Assembly (NCBI GenBank): GCA_947039055.1
Contig: CAMQYB010000009.1
Coordinates: forward strand, 1-19,769
Direction of reading: 5' to 3'
From: an uncultured Deferribacteraceae bacterium
Lineage (GTDB): Bacteria; Chrysiogenota; Deferribacteres; Deferribacterales; Mucispirillaceae
Length of the DNA: 19,769 bases
The notes beneath the pieces are model-generated. The model was not told the DNA's origin. It did no database searches and saw only the letters and a program-made list of their open reading frames with translations. Made by a program: the position numbers and the translations under genes. Every line of letters starts with the position of its first letter. Positions within the stretch are counted from its first letter, which is position 1. Of the stretch, positions 1-7,214 are shown one piece after another.

Positions 1-7
1 GAATATC

Positions 8-36
8 TTTACAATTTTATCTATTAATTTTATAAT
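8..36 (+). promoter_or_regulatory. sigma70-type promoter of the YjbQ-family gene
   Basis: A -35 hexamer TTTACA (8-13) and a perfect -10 TATAAT (31-36) are separated by exactly 17 bases. The predicted transcription start near 43 leaves about 20 bases of leader. The leader contains GAGG at 50-53, eight bases before the ATG at 63. The prediction rests only on sequence match and position. Confidence 0.7.
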
Positions 37-62
37 CATTAAAAAGTGATGAGGATATTGTT

Positions 63-479
63 ATGAAAAGTTATCGTAAAGAACTGTTCTTTAAAATTCC
101 AACAAGACGTGGATTAGCGAATATATCAACTGATGTTCAACAGGCGATAGATGATAGTTCCATAAAAGAAGGTTTAGTTTTAATTAATGCTATGAATATT
201 ACTGCGTCAGTTTTTATAAATGATAATGAGTCTGGGTTGCATAATGATTATGAAGTATGGCTAGAAAAATTAGCACCTGAAAAACCGTACGATCAATACA
301 AACATAATGGATATGAAGATAACGCTGATGCTCATCTTAAAAGAACAATCATGGGTCGTGAAACCGTTGTTGCAATAACAGAAGGCAAACTTGATTTTGG
401 TACTTGGGAACAGATATTCTATTTTGAGTTTGACGGTAAAAGAGAGAAACGTGTACTTATAAAAATTATAGGCGAATAG
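63..479 (+). CDS. YjbQ / UPF0047 family protein (secondary thiamine-phosphate synthase-type)
   Basis: This 138-residue protein has the length and motif order of the YjbQ/UPF0047 family. Residues 45-67 contain a segment beginning NITASVFIND and continuing through an HND motif to EVWL. Residues 81-100 contain NADAHLKRTIMGRE, the conserved His-rich loop. Residues 109-130 contain GTWEQIFYFEFDG, the family's C-terminal signature. E. coli YjbQ is reported to have a weak thiamine-phosphate synthase activity, but the physiological role of the family is poorly defined, so the name is by family only. The start is supported by GAGG eight bases upstream. It is a monocistronic gene with its own promoter. 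It converges with the minus-strand gene ending at 565, and an inverted repeat lies between the two. No thiamine gene lies nearby. Confidence 0.87.
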   Translation: MKSYRKELFFKIPTRRGLANISTDVQQAIDDSSIKEGLVLINAMNITASVFINDNESGLHNDYEVWLEKLAPEKPYDQYKHNGYEDNADAHLKRTIMGRETVVAITEGKLDFGTWEQIFYFEFDGKREKRVLIKIIGE

Positions 480-508
480 ATTTTGTTATACCAGCAGAAA
501 GATAATTT

Positions 509-552
509 AATTATAATGCAGATATGAAGTTAATCATACCTGTATTATAATT
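509..552. terminator. Inverted repeat between convergent genes, probable bidirectional terminator
   Basis: An 18-base arm (509-526) and its near-complement (535-552) enclose an 8-base loop. Only two positions depart from perfect pairing, and one of them is a wobble in either RNA. A short T-run follows on the plus side. It lies 30 bases after the YjbQ-family stop and 12 bases after the stop of the converging minus gene. The stem is AT-rich and the T-tract short, so termination efficiency is uncertain. Confidence 0.5.
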
Positions 553-564
553 TTAAAACTAAAT

Positions 565-1068
565 TTATTTATTAATATTAGGGTGACTTTCAGCGATCCC
601 CTTTTCGATCAAATCAACTTCTTGTTCTTCAAGTATACAGTGTCCAAAATTATGTTCATCAGATTTAGTCGTAACGATGTAATGTAAATAATCGATACCA
701 TCATCATAACTTAGTAGAGGTTTTTTATTTATATCTATATCTGCATCTAATCTAACAAGTGCAAACGCTAACTTGCCGTTACCATCTTCGTTATCAAGCT
801 TGCTAGCAGTCAAAATATCTAACACCAACCCTCTTCCATAAATACCGTTACGTCCAGCAGCAGTTCTCTTATCGCCATAACAGTAAAAATAAACTACATC
901 TCCAATTTCAATCTCACGACCATCGCTTACAACATGATTAATGTTACCTGTTATCACGTGTTTAACTCCGTTTTCTATACCTATAATCGGATTTCTACAA
1001 CCTGCATCACTTTCGCTATTTACAATAACTTCTTCATCGTTGTATTTTAAAAAATGAAATTTACTCAT
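565..1068 (-). CDS. Uncharacterised ~167-residue protein, paralogue A (possible EVE/PUA-like fold)
   Basis: I cannot name this protein. It is 167 residues from the chosen start. It is about half identical by eye to the product of 2045-2551, and the match runs end to end: MSK.HF.KYNDE, RNPI, ENG, HVITGNIN, GD.VY.YC, AGRNGIYGRG, KKPLLSY, NFGH, GIA. An upstream in-frame ATG at 1086 exists. The ATG at 1068 is preferred because GGAG lies eight bases upstream of it and because the paralogue begins at the same residue. The central GD-VYFY...GIYGRG pattern recalls EVE/PUA-like domains, where a GD-V-FY strand precedes a G-I-G turn, but that is a guess from pattern. There is no signal peptide, membrane segment or cysteine cluster. 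It diverges from the acetyltransferase gene at 1276. Confidence 0.8.
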   Translation of the reverse strand: MSKFHFLKYNDEEVIVNSESDAGCRNPIIGIENGVKHVITGNINHVVSDGREIEIGDVVYFYCYGDKRTAAGRNGIYGRGLVLDILTASKLDNEDGNGKLAFALVRLDADIDINKKPLLSYDDGIDYLHYIVTTKSDEHNFGHCILEEQEVDLIEKGIAESHPNINK

Positions 1069-1104
1069 AACAATATCTCCATTCATAATTAACTACACTT
1101 TTTT

Positions 1105-1134
1105 TATTATGCACTATATAGAGATATTTATCAA
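1105..1134 (-). promoter_or_regulatory. Candidate promoter of paralogue A
   Basis: On the minus strand a -35 TTGATA (1134-1129) is followed after 18 bases by ATAATA (1110-1105). TGC immediately precedes the -10, giving an extended -10 form. The predicted start near 1097 leaves about 29 bases of leader before the ATG at 1068. The spacing is one base over optimum and the region is AT-rich, so chance similarity is possible. Confidence 0.42.
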
Positions 1135-1191
1135 GTATCTATAATCAATATAACTCCAGCTAACTATTGATTAATGAGATCACTACTATAA

Positions 1192-1220
1192 TTGAAATTG
1201 CAAGCTTACTATGTTACAAT
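1192..1220 (+). promoter_or_regulatory. Extended -10 promoter of the CAT-like gene
   Basis: The -35 TTGAAA (1192-1197) is followed after 17 bases by the -10 TACAAT (1215-1220). TGT at 1212-1214 supplies an extended -10 (TGn). The predicted start near 1227 gives a leader of roughly 50 bases. This is among the best promoter matches in the window. It implies constitutive, independent expression, since no operator palindrome or leader-peptide attenuator is visible in the leader. Confidence 0.68.
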
Positions 1221-1275
1221 TAATTAACAGTCAATTATTAAAAATTTTAGATACTATAAATAAAGGGAAACTATT

Positions 1276-1917
1276 ATGAAATTTAATATTATAGATATAG
1301 AAACTTATGAGAGAAAAGAACATTACGCTCATTACGCATATAAAGATCACTGTACTTACAGCTCAACTGCTACCGTTGAAATCTCAAAACTTGTAGAGCA
1401 GATTAAAGATAATAAGTTGAGATTTTACCCCGTATTTATCTACATGGTAACAAATATAGTAAACAGAATTAATGAGTTTAAAATGGGTGTAAATGAAAGT
1501 AATGAGTTAGGATATTACGATGAAGTTTCACCGTCATATATAATATTTCATGATGATGATAAAACTTTCTCATGTGCATATACTAAATTTCAAACAGATT
1601 TCAAAAAGTTTTATAACGATATCACAACTGATATGGAGAAGTATAAAGATGTGAAAGGGTTTAAAGTTATCGACGCACCAGCCAACTCATTTCCTGTATC
1701 TTGCACGCCGTGGGTAAACTATACAGCGATGAATATTAATGTGCCGTACTGTGATAATTTCTACGCACCGATTATTACATGGGGAAAATATAAAGATACA
1801 AATGGGGAGCTATTGCTACCTGTAACAACACAAGTAAATCATGCAGTATGTGACGGATATCATGTCGGACAGTTTTTTATGCAACTACAAAAACTTGTTG
1901 ATGAATTTATAATTTAA
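1276..1917 (+). CDS. Chloramphenicol acetyltransferase-like protein (CatA family)
   Basis: At 213 residues it has the usual length of type A chloramphenicol acetyltransferases, trimeric cytoplasmic enzymes that move acetyl from acetyl-CoA to the drug's 3-hydroxyl. Family landmarks are in order: FYPVFIYMVTNIVNRINEFKMG (residues 50-71 region), SPSYIIFHDDDKTFS (85-99), SFPVSCTPWVNYTAMNINV (138-156) and the active-site stretch QVNHAVCDGYH (186-196). The catalytic His (H189) and the structural Asp (D193) of HxxxD are both present. The residue before the catalytic His is Asn, whereas many resistance enzymes have His (HHxxxDG). A GGGA ribosome-binding site lies about seven bases before the ATG. It has its own promoter and sits between two paralogous minus-strand genes. 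Membership of the family is clear. Whether it confers chloramphenicol resistance or acetylates something else cannot be told from the sequence. Confidence 0.88.
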   Translation: MKFNIIDIETYERKEHYAHYAYKDHCTYSSTATVEISKLVEQIKDNKLRFYPVFIYMVTNIVNRINEFKMGVNESNELGYYDEVSPSYIIFHDDDKTFSCAYTKFQTDFKKFYNDITTDMEKYKDVKGFKVIDAPANSFPVSCTPWVNYTAMNINVPYCDNFYAPIITWGKYKDTNGELLLPVTTQVNHAVCDGYHVGQFFMQLQKLVDEFII

Positions 1918-1989
1918 TAACTATAGAAAAATATATTAATCAATACTACAAATATTTATGTTTTATAAATAGATATTATAGCTAGATAC

Positions 1990-2025
1990 AAAAAACTGCT
2001 AACATAGTTAATCTATATTAGCAGT
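1990..2025 (-). terminator. Intrinsic terminator of paralogue B
   Basis: On the minus strand a 13-base stem (2025-2013 with 2007-1995), fully paired if one G-U is allowed, closes a 5-base loop. A run of T follows at 1995-1990. It begins 20 bases after the stop of the minus gene at 2045. The convergent acetyltransferase gene ends at 1917, so the hairpin may also stop plus-strand transcripts, but the T-tract favours the minus direction. Confidence 0.82.
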
Positions 2026-2044
2026 CAAAAGTTTTACAATAATA

Positions 2045-2551
2045 TTATTTACCAGCACTCGTTTTTGCGATACCATCTTCAATTGATTTAACTTCATCAT
2101 CAGTTAATATATAATGTCCAAAGTTATTTAATCCTGATTTAGATTTAACAATATCTTCTAAATAAGCAACACCATCTTTATAGCTTAGTAACGGTTTTTT
2201 ATCAGCACCTAAATTTGTATTTAATTTAATAAGTGCAAATTTTAATTTACCGTCTTTATTATCATACTCAATTTTGTCAGAGGTTAAAATATCTACTATC
2301 ACTCCTCTTCCGTATATACCGTTACGACCAGCACCAGTTCTTTTAGTTCCACCGCAGTAGAGATAAACAGTATCGCCAGCTTTTACCATATCGTTATTAC
2401 CATCTTTATCTTTGATGTAATTAATGTTTCCTGTGATTACATGTCTGATACCGTTTTCCAGATCTGATATCGGATTTCTCCAACCAAAATCTAATTCACT
2501 ATTCTCTACTACTTTTTCATCGTTATATTTAAAAAAATGACATTTACTCAT
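2045..2551 (-). CDS. Uncharacterised 168-residue protein, paralogue B (possible EVE/PUA-like fold)
   Basis: This protein of unknown function is colinear with the one encoded at 565-1068, with roughly 55% of residues identical by eye. The longest shared blocks are HVITGNIN, AGRNGIYGRG, KKPLLSY and NFGH. The middle, with GDTVYLYC followed by GIYGRGVIVDIL, has the strand-turn-strand look of a small beta-barrel such as EVE/PUA, which is an inference. Residues around 47-57 contain a three-residue insertion relative to the paralogue. The start is supported by GGGAG six bases upstream and by agreement with the paralogue's start. It has its own strong promoter and its own terminator, so it is expressed alone. 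Its position beyond the acetyltransferase gene suggests either duplication of the gene followed by insertion, or insertion of the acetyltransferase gene between tandem copies. Confidence 0.82.
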   Translation of the reverse strand: MSKCHFFKYNDEKVVENSELDFGWRNPISDLENGIRHVITGNINYIKDKDGNNDMVKAGDTVYLYCGGTKRTGAGRNGIYGRGVIVDILTSDKIEYDNKDGKLKFALIKLNTNLGADKKPLLSYKDGVAYLEDIVKSKSGLNNFGHYILTDDEVKSIEDGIAKTSAGK

Positions 2552-2590
2552 ATAATTCTCCCGTTATGTTTTATTAATAAAACACACTAT

Positions 2591-2619
2591 ATTATACTCT
2601 CTATATGAAAATTAATCAA
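2591..2619 (-). promoter_or_regulatory. sigma70-type promoter of paralogue B
   Basis: The minus strand carries a -35 TTGATT (2619-2614), a 17-base spacer and a perfect -10 TATAAT (2596-2591). The predicted start near 2584 leaves a leader of about 33 bases that ends in a GGGAG ribosome-binding site. An imperfect TTATTAATAA-type palindrome lies in the leader around 2568-2582 and could be an operator, but this is not supported further. Confidence 0.7.
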
Positions 2620-2713
2620 TATATCGACTTTATAATATAAGGTTACATTATGAAGAGAACAATATTTCTTCTACACAATAACAACAATATTTATCATAAG
2701 GTATAACTCGCAC

Positions 2714-4123
2714 TTATCTACCGTTCCACATCGTCAACGGTTTTAAACTCGGTTCAACTATAATAGATTTAAGCCCTTCAGCTTTAATAGATTTCTCGCC
2801 CTTTGCCGTACATATAATATTTGCACCACGACCAACAACTAACCCCTCATACATAATCAACTTGCCATCAACAAATGATGCAACTGCTTTATCTAAACTA
2901 TAATCTATAATCGTGATATCAGCGTCTGCTCCGATTGATAGATGTCCCTTATTCTCTAACCTTAACAATCTTGACGGATTGTAACTAGCTTTAATTATAT
3001 ACTCGTTCAACGATAATATATCTAGCTTAACAAGAGGAACTCCTTTTGACACTAAAACATTTCTCGGGATACAACCACCATCTGTTGATATCGCATCGAC
3101 AATAAATCTATCGTTATCATCTTTAGCCGATACTAACGCCATTCGTGCAAGCGGTGGGTTCACTGCAAAACTTCCACCGATATTACTACCCACTTCCATC
3201 CACGCACCAAGCCCCTCTTCGCCTGTCAGTAAAACACTCTCATTACCGACTTCAACAACGGCATTAACTCTACGCTCTAAGAACGCTCTCTTTATACCAT
3301 CAGCAGTAGCGTCATATCCAAACCGTCTTAGACAGTTCTGAGTTACATGACTAATCGGTATATCGTTCTCACAAGTTAAACGTGTTCCGTTCATAGGTGA
3401 GATATACGACTCGCTATAAATATTTCTATTACTCTTTAATAGATCAATTGCGATTTTTACCTCTTCCATTTCTGAGTGAATAGCACCTCTACAGTAACTA
3501 TTTATATGAGGCAAGTGTAAAAAGTTTTTACCTGTAATCTCTACAGCTTCAATCATACCGTTTATATTTGAACCAGTCGCAGTTGAGCCTGCATGCCATG
3601 CAACATACGCTCCTTTATCTGTCGCTGTATTGATTAAAGTTTCTGATACTGATGGAAGAAGGGGATAATGTCCACCTAACAATTTTACACCAAGCGAACC
3701 TTTAGATAACGACTCATCAATCAATGTTTCAATCTCTAACTTACTAGGATTTGATGTTGCAAAAGTATATGGTGGTGATGCGTATTGTAGTGATGCAATA
3801 TTAAGCCCTGCACCGTAATCTTTTATTGAACCGATTATATCATCCATAGGTCCTGCTAAATCTAAACAAGTCGTAACCCCAGCCTTAGCAAGCATAAACT
3901 GTCCATAATGGCTTCCCCACATAGAACCTAAATGAACATGCGTATCTATTAATCCTGAGATCAAAATCTTACCAGTAAAATCGTAAACCTCTCTACTTTT
4001 AGAGAGTGGAATATTATCCTCTATCAATGCTATTTTTCCATCAACAATTGCTAGGTCAGTAACTTTATCTATACTGTTAATCGGATCAACAACTCGTACG
4101 TTTTTGATTAATGTATCATACAT
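2714..4123 (-). CDS. Amidohydrolase-superfamily metal-dependent hydrolase, substrate unknown
   Basis: At 469 residues it has the plan of cyclic amidohydrolases and D-aminoacylase/enamidase-type enzymes. An N-terminal beta-sandwich strand (LIKNVRVVDP) leads to GLIDTHVHLGS at 57-67, where H62 and H64 are the HxH metal ligands. A candidate carboxylated lysine is K147 in GVKLLGG. Further candidate ligands are H177 in AWHAGS, H203/H206 in HLPHIN and D348 in STDGG. The C-terminus returns to the sandwich (SIGADADITIIDYSLDKAVASFVDGKLI). The set of ligands predicts hydrolysis of an amide or cyclic amide bond with a binuclear centre. The start chosen at 4123 has AGGAG six bases upstream. An in-frame ATG at 4162 would add 13 residues but has no such site. 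No pyrimidine, hydantoin or peptidase gene is adjacent, so the substrate stays open. Confidence 0.83.
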   Translation of the reverse strand: MYDTLIKNVRVVDPINSIDKVTDLAIVDGKIALIEDNIPLSKSREVYDFTGKILISGLIDTHVHLGSMWGSHYGQFMLAKAGVTTCLDLAGPMDDIIGSIKDYGAGLNIASLQYASPPYTFATSNPSKLEIETLIDESLSKGSLGVKLLGGHYPLLPSVSETLINTATDKGAYVAWHAGSTATGSNINGMIEAVEITGKNFLHLPHINSYCRGAIHSEMEEVKIAIDLLKSNRNIYSESYISPMNGTRLTCENDIPISHVTQNCLRRFGYDATADGIKRAFLERRVNAVVEVGNESVLLTGEEGLGAWMEVGSNIGGSFAVNPPLARMALVSAKDDNDRFIVDAISTDGGCIPRNVLVSKGVPLVKLDILSLNEYIIKASYNPSRLLRLENKGHLSIGADADITIIDYSLDKAVASFVDGKLIMYEGLVVGRGANIICTAKGEKSIKAEGLKSIIVEPSLKPLTMWNGR

Positions 4124-4450
4124 ATAAAACTCCTTTTTCAAACTCTTAATGATCTCATGCAATTACAACTCTGAACAGCATTAGCAAAGTCAGCTGTTAT
4201 TACATTATAATACTTTTCAAAAAAAACCTACATGCAAGGTTTAAAATCCGTCATAATATGACTTCACTTATCATATTAATTTTTATCAGTTGACTATAAC
4301 ACACTCAATTATTAATCTCAATATGTTGAATGATAAAAAAAGAGGAAGTAATTAGCTTCCTCTACATATATAATTATAATAAATAATTAATCATACTAAT
4401 TTATTAACAATAGTAAACCATTAAAAACAATTAACAATATTAAACTACTA
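4124..4450. other. Gene-free intergenic region upstream of the amidohydrolase gene
   Basis: These 327 bases contain no credible gene. They hold the terminator of the chemoreceptor gene (4335-4363), a 13-base perfect palindrome GTCATAATATGAC (4250-4262), and a weak terminator-like hairpin on the minus strand (4219-4242: AAACCT, 7-base loop, AGGTTT, then T-rich). On the minus strand a TATAAT occurs near 4205-4210, but no convincing -35 stands 16-18 bases upstream of it. The promoter of the amidohydrolase gene is therefore not assigned. Confidence 0.6.
4335..4363 (-). terminator. Intrinsic terminator of the chemoreceptor gene
   Basis: On the minus strand a perfect 8-bp stem AGAGGAAG / CTTCCTCT (4363-4356 with 4348-4341) closes a 7-base loop and runs directly into a T-tract (4341-4335). 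It stands about 88 bases after the stop codon of the gene ending at 4451. Stem, loop and T-run are all textbook, and it is the clearest terminator in the window. Confidence 0.9.
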
Positions 4451-6523
4451 TTAGAATTTCTTACTACCAACATCATCAAGAATTTTCTTAGCGATCTCTT
4501 CAATTTTAGAAACAACATCATTCGCATTATTTGCTTTATCTGCATTGCTTTGTGTTGATTCATTTATCTCTGATACAAGCGTATTAATACCTTTAATGCC
4601 GTCAGTTTGAGTAGATACACCCTCTGAAACGCCAGTTATAATAGACACAAGTTCATCTGAACTTTCTTTAATTGAGACTAAACTATCTTGAGTGTTCTCA
4701 GCAAGCTTTCTAACCTCATCAGCAACAACAGCAAACCCTCTTCCCTGTTCGCCAGCTCTTGCCGCCTCAATCGCAGCGTTAAGTGCAAGTAGGTTCGTTT
4801 GATTTGCAATCTCACTTATAACCTTAGTTAAGTTAGTAATAGATTTACTAGCTTCCATCGCAACAATAGTTTGCTCGTTTATCTCACCCATCGATCCTGT
4901 AATTACATTAATATCTTCTGTTGTTCCATTCAGTGCAGTTGCTTGCTCTTGTGATGAGTCTGATAAAGCAGTGATCGTCACTTTCAACTCGTCTGCATGA
5001 GAATTTAATATATTAGCAAAATCTTGACTTGTATTAAGCATGTCACGCATTCTTTCTCCCAACAAGTTTAGCATTACTTCCATACCTTGAGGATTTTCAA
5101 TTTTTGTTGTAAAGTTATGCTCTATATACTCTGTTAAAACAACTTTCGAACGTTCAAGATCTGGTCCAATTACAGTTGATAAAGTGTCTACCATATTATT
5201 TAAAACATCACGCAATTTTAAGAGTTGAGGATTGTTTGTAGAAGATCCTATTTGACTTATAAATTTACCAACTTTAGCCTCTTCTACGATAACAAGTGCA
5301 TCCTCTACAAGTTTTGCATCTTGTTCAAGTGACTCTTTAATCTGTCCTATATTTTCATTTATAGCCTTCGCCATAAGACCTATTTCATCATTTGAACTAA
5401 ATTTTATTAGCTCTATATCTTGCTTACTATGATTTAAAAACTCAAAGAAATCTACTAATCCATTTTGTATAACAATTATACCTTTAGACATTGTTTTTGA
5501 GAAATAAAATATCGCAACAACAACAATTAAAAGAACTATCAAAGATACAATAATTATTAAATTTCTAATAGAGTTCGATGCTGCAAAAACAACACTCGAC
5601 GGAACAACCGTACCAACTGACCAAGCTCGTGGACTATTACCAAACCTTACAGGTGCAACAGCTACAAATACTGACTCGCCGTTTAATGTTGTTTCTATAA
5701 CAAATGATCTATCATTCACTATCGCATCTTTAATCTTTGCTGCATCTTTTAAATCTAAATCTGTTACTGATGATCCAACCTTGTTAGTATCTGGATAAAT
5801 AATCAACTGTCCTGTCTGACTTACTAAAAAAGAAAATTCTCCTTCAACGACTTTACTCTTTTCTAATATTGTGCTCATTTTTGATACATCAAAATCTATA
5901 TCAACAACACCACCAAATTTATTTTTATTAATAATTACAGGTGTCGTAAATCTTGCTGTAAGTACAGGTTTTCCATTTCGCTGAGTAGTAAAAATATCAC
6001 TTACAACATCCATTAAAGTGCTTTTTGATATTGCATAGTTACCAACAGCAACTCTTTCTGATTCTTTGATATCTTTAAATGATCCTGCATCTCGCTTTGT
6101 AAATATTTGAAGCCTACCATCACTACCGTAATAAAAATCGCCAGGCATTCCTTCATACGACCCTTTCACATAATAGATATCTTCTAATTTATGTCCGATA
6201 CTGTCAATGATGTTATCAGCTGTAACCGCTTCATCCATCAATAATTTTGTAACAGGCATTCTTGAGGGTTTGCCGATAGATAGAGATCTTGATGTTAAAT
6301 CTCTAACACCGTAGGCTGATGAAATACTACTCGCTACTATTTCTGACAAATCGCCTGCAAGCCACTTTGTGTATACTTGAATATACTCAGAACGTTCGTC
6401 TACTGATACCGACTTTACTTTCTGAAGAGTGACAACCGCTACTATCAATAATGCGAACATGACTAAAATAGAAACCATGAGAGAGATTTTGCCAGCAAAA
6501 CCCATTTTTAACGAAAACTTCAT
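4451..6523 (-). CDS. Methyl-accepting chemotaxis protein with periplasmic dCache-type sensor
   Basis: This 690-residue transmembrane receptor would report ligand binding to the CheA/CheW kinase complex. A first membrane helix lies at about 12-34 and a second at 320-343. The intervening ~285 residues are the periplasmic sensor, with the FGGVVDIDFDVSKMS and GQLIIYPDTNKVGSSV segments typical of double-Cache domains. A HAMP domain follows (about 344-395: LVDFFEFLN...DEIGLMAKAINENI). Two more HAMP-like segments (about 400-450 and 455-500) come before the signalling domain. The highly conserved hairpin is at 571-610 (ISEIANQTNLLALNAAIEAA followed by GEQGRGFAVVADEVRKLAE). No CheR-binding pentapeptide is visible at the C-terminus (KKF end). 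The start has AGGAG seven bases upstream. The HAMP sequence resembles receptors of Campylobacterota and Deferribacterota. The ligand is not predictable, and no other chemotaxis gene is present. Confidence 0.95.
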   Translation of the reverse strand: MKFSLKMGFAGKISLMVSILVMFALLIVAVVTLQKVKSVSVDERSEYIQVYTKWLAGDLSEIVASSISSAYGVRDLTSRSLSIGKPSRMPVTKLLMDEAVTADNIIDSIGHKLEDIYYVKGSYEGMPGDFYYGSDGRLQIFTKRDAGSFKDIKESERVAVGNYAISKSTLMDVVSDIFTTQRNGKPVLTARFTTPVIINKNKFGGVVDIDFDVSKMSTILEKSKVVEGEFSFLVSQTGQLIIYPDTNKVGSSVTDLDLKDAAKIKDAIVNDRSFVIETTLNGESVFVAVAPVRFGNSPRAWSVGTVVPSSVVFAASNSIRNLIIIVSLIVLLIVVVAIFYFSKTMSKGIIVIQNGLVDFFEFLNHSKQDIELIKFSSNDEIGLMAKAINENIGQIKESLEQDAKLVEDALVIVEEAKVGKFISQIGSSTNNPQLLKLRDVLNNMVDTLSTVIGPDLERSKVVLTEYIEHNFTTKIENPQGMEVMLNLLGERMRDMLNTSQDFANILNSHADELKVTITALSDSSQEQATALNGTTEDINVITGSMGEINEQTIVAMEASKSITNLTKVISEIANQTNLLALNAAIEAARAGEQGRGFAVVADEVRKLAENTQDSLVSIKESSDELVSIITGVSEGVSTQTDGIKGINTLVSEINESTQSNADKANNANDVVSKIEEIAKKILDDVGSKKF

Positions 6524-6607
6524 TTATTATCTCCTAGAAATTGAATACAAATTAATGAAACTTCTAATTAATTATATAATCATCGTGATATACCATTACG
6601 TGATTTT

Positions 6608-6636
6608 GTTATATTTCGCAATGTCAATATAATCAA
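6608..6636 (-). promoter_or_regulatory. Candidate promoter of the chemoreceptor gene
   Basis: On the minus strand TTGATT (6636-6631) and TATAAC (6613-6608) are 17 bases apart. The implied start near 6601 leaves a leader of about 78 bases before the ATG at 6523. A TTGACA at 6627-6622 overlaps the spacer but has no good -10 partner. I found no sigma28-type (TAAA-N15-GCCGATAA) element, the class common for chemotaxis genes. The call is by sequence match only. Confidence 0.42.
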
Positions 6637-7154
6637 TATTAATAATGGGTATTTCAAAATTAGTATTTGATTTATAAACAAATTATATGCTTTAAAACAC
6701 ACCTAAACCTATAAAAGGTATGATATGTTTATTTTATCTCACTCCACCTATTATAGTTATGTTATGCTTACAAAACCTATTTAACTACATTATACGATCA
6801 AACTACATCTAATTAGTTCAAAGTGATTATCTTTCACTCATTGTTAAAACAAGTAACAAACATCACTTATTTATCAATAAATTACGTTGTTCTCAAAATA
6901 TTGATATATAGTAAGTTGCTATCTAAATCATCTATACCATTTAAAACAAGGTATCTTAATTTCTTATTAATATATTTTATCTTTATCAGCTTATTAAATT
7001 AATTAGTAGCATGATAATCTAATATTCATAACATATCGGATATTAGATATTGTATAATTAGTTTATACACTCCATCCATAATTTTTCTAAGTAAAGATCG
7101 CCTAAATAATAAGAGTTTTATTAGCAAAACAACTGATATAATAATTTTAAACGT

Positions 7155-7214
7155 AAAAAACTCGCCCCTTAATCAAAGTTTATATGTACTTAAACTTTTA
7201 AAAAAAAGACGAGT
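7155..7214 (-). terminator. Probable terminator downstream of gap
   Basis: On the minus strand ACTCG (7214-7210) pairs with CGAGT (7164-7160), which runs into a T-tract (7160-7155). Inside this is a perfect 8-bp inverted repeat AAAGTTTA / TAAACTTT (7175-7182 and 7191-7198) that itself borders a long A-run on the plus strand. The structure lies 106 bases past the gap stop. The outer stem is short and the enclosed loop long, so confidence is moderate. A second bulged hairpin with a T-run at about 7241-7277 is an alternative. Confidence 0.48.

Noticed and set aside
1950..1975. 7-bp all A/T hairpin TATTTAT / ATAAATA after the acetyltransferase gene
   Set aside because: It has no G-C pairs and no T-tract; the hairpin at 1995-2025 is a far better terminator candidate.
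565..2551. Composite transposon or integron cassette around the acetyltransferase gene
   Set aside because: No transposase, integrase, terminal inverted repeat or attC-like element is visible; the flanking similarity is between two complete protein genes, not insertion-sequence ends.
2658..2692. Ten-base direct repeat AACAATATTT at 2658 and 2683
   Set aside because: It lies upstream of the paralogue B promoter and could be an operator pair, but a 10-base AT-rich repeat is expected by chance in this composition.
6429..6632. Plus-strand open frame of 67 codons overlapping the start of the chemoreceptor gene
   Set aside because: It is antisense to the coding start and leader of a well-supported gene, lacks a ribosome-binding site and resembles no protein.
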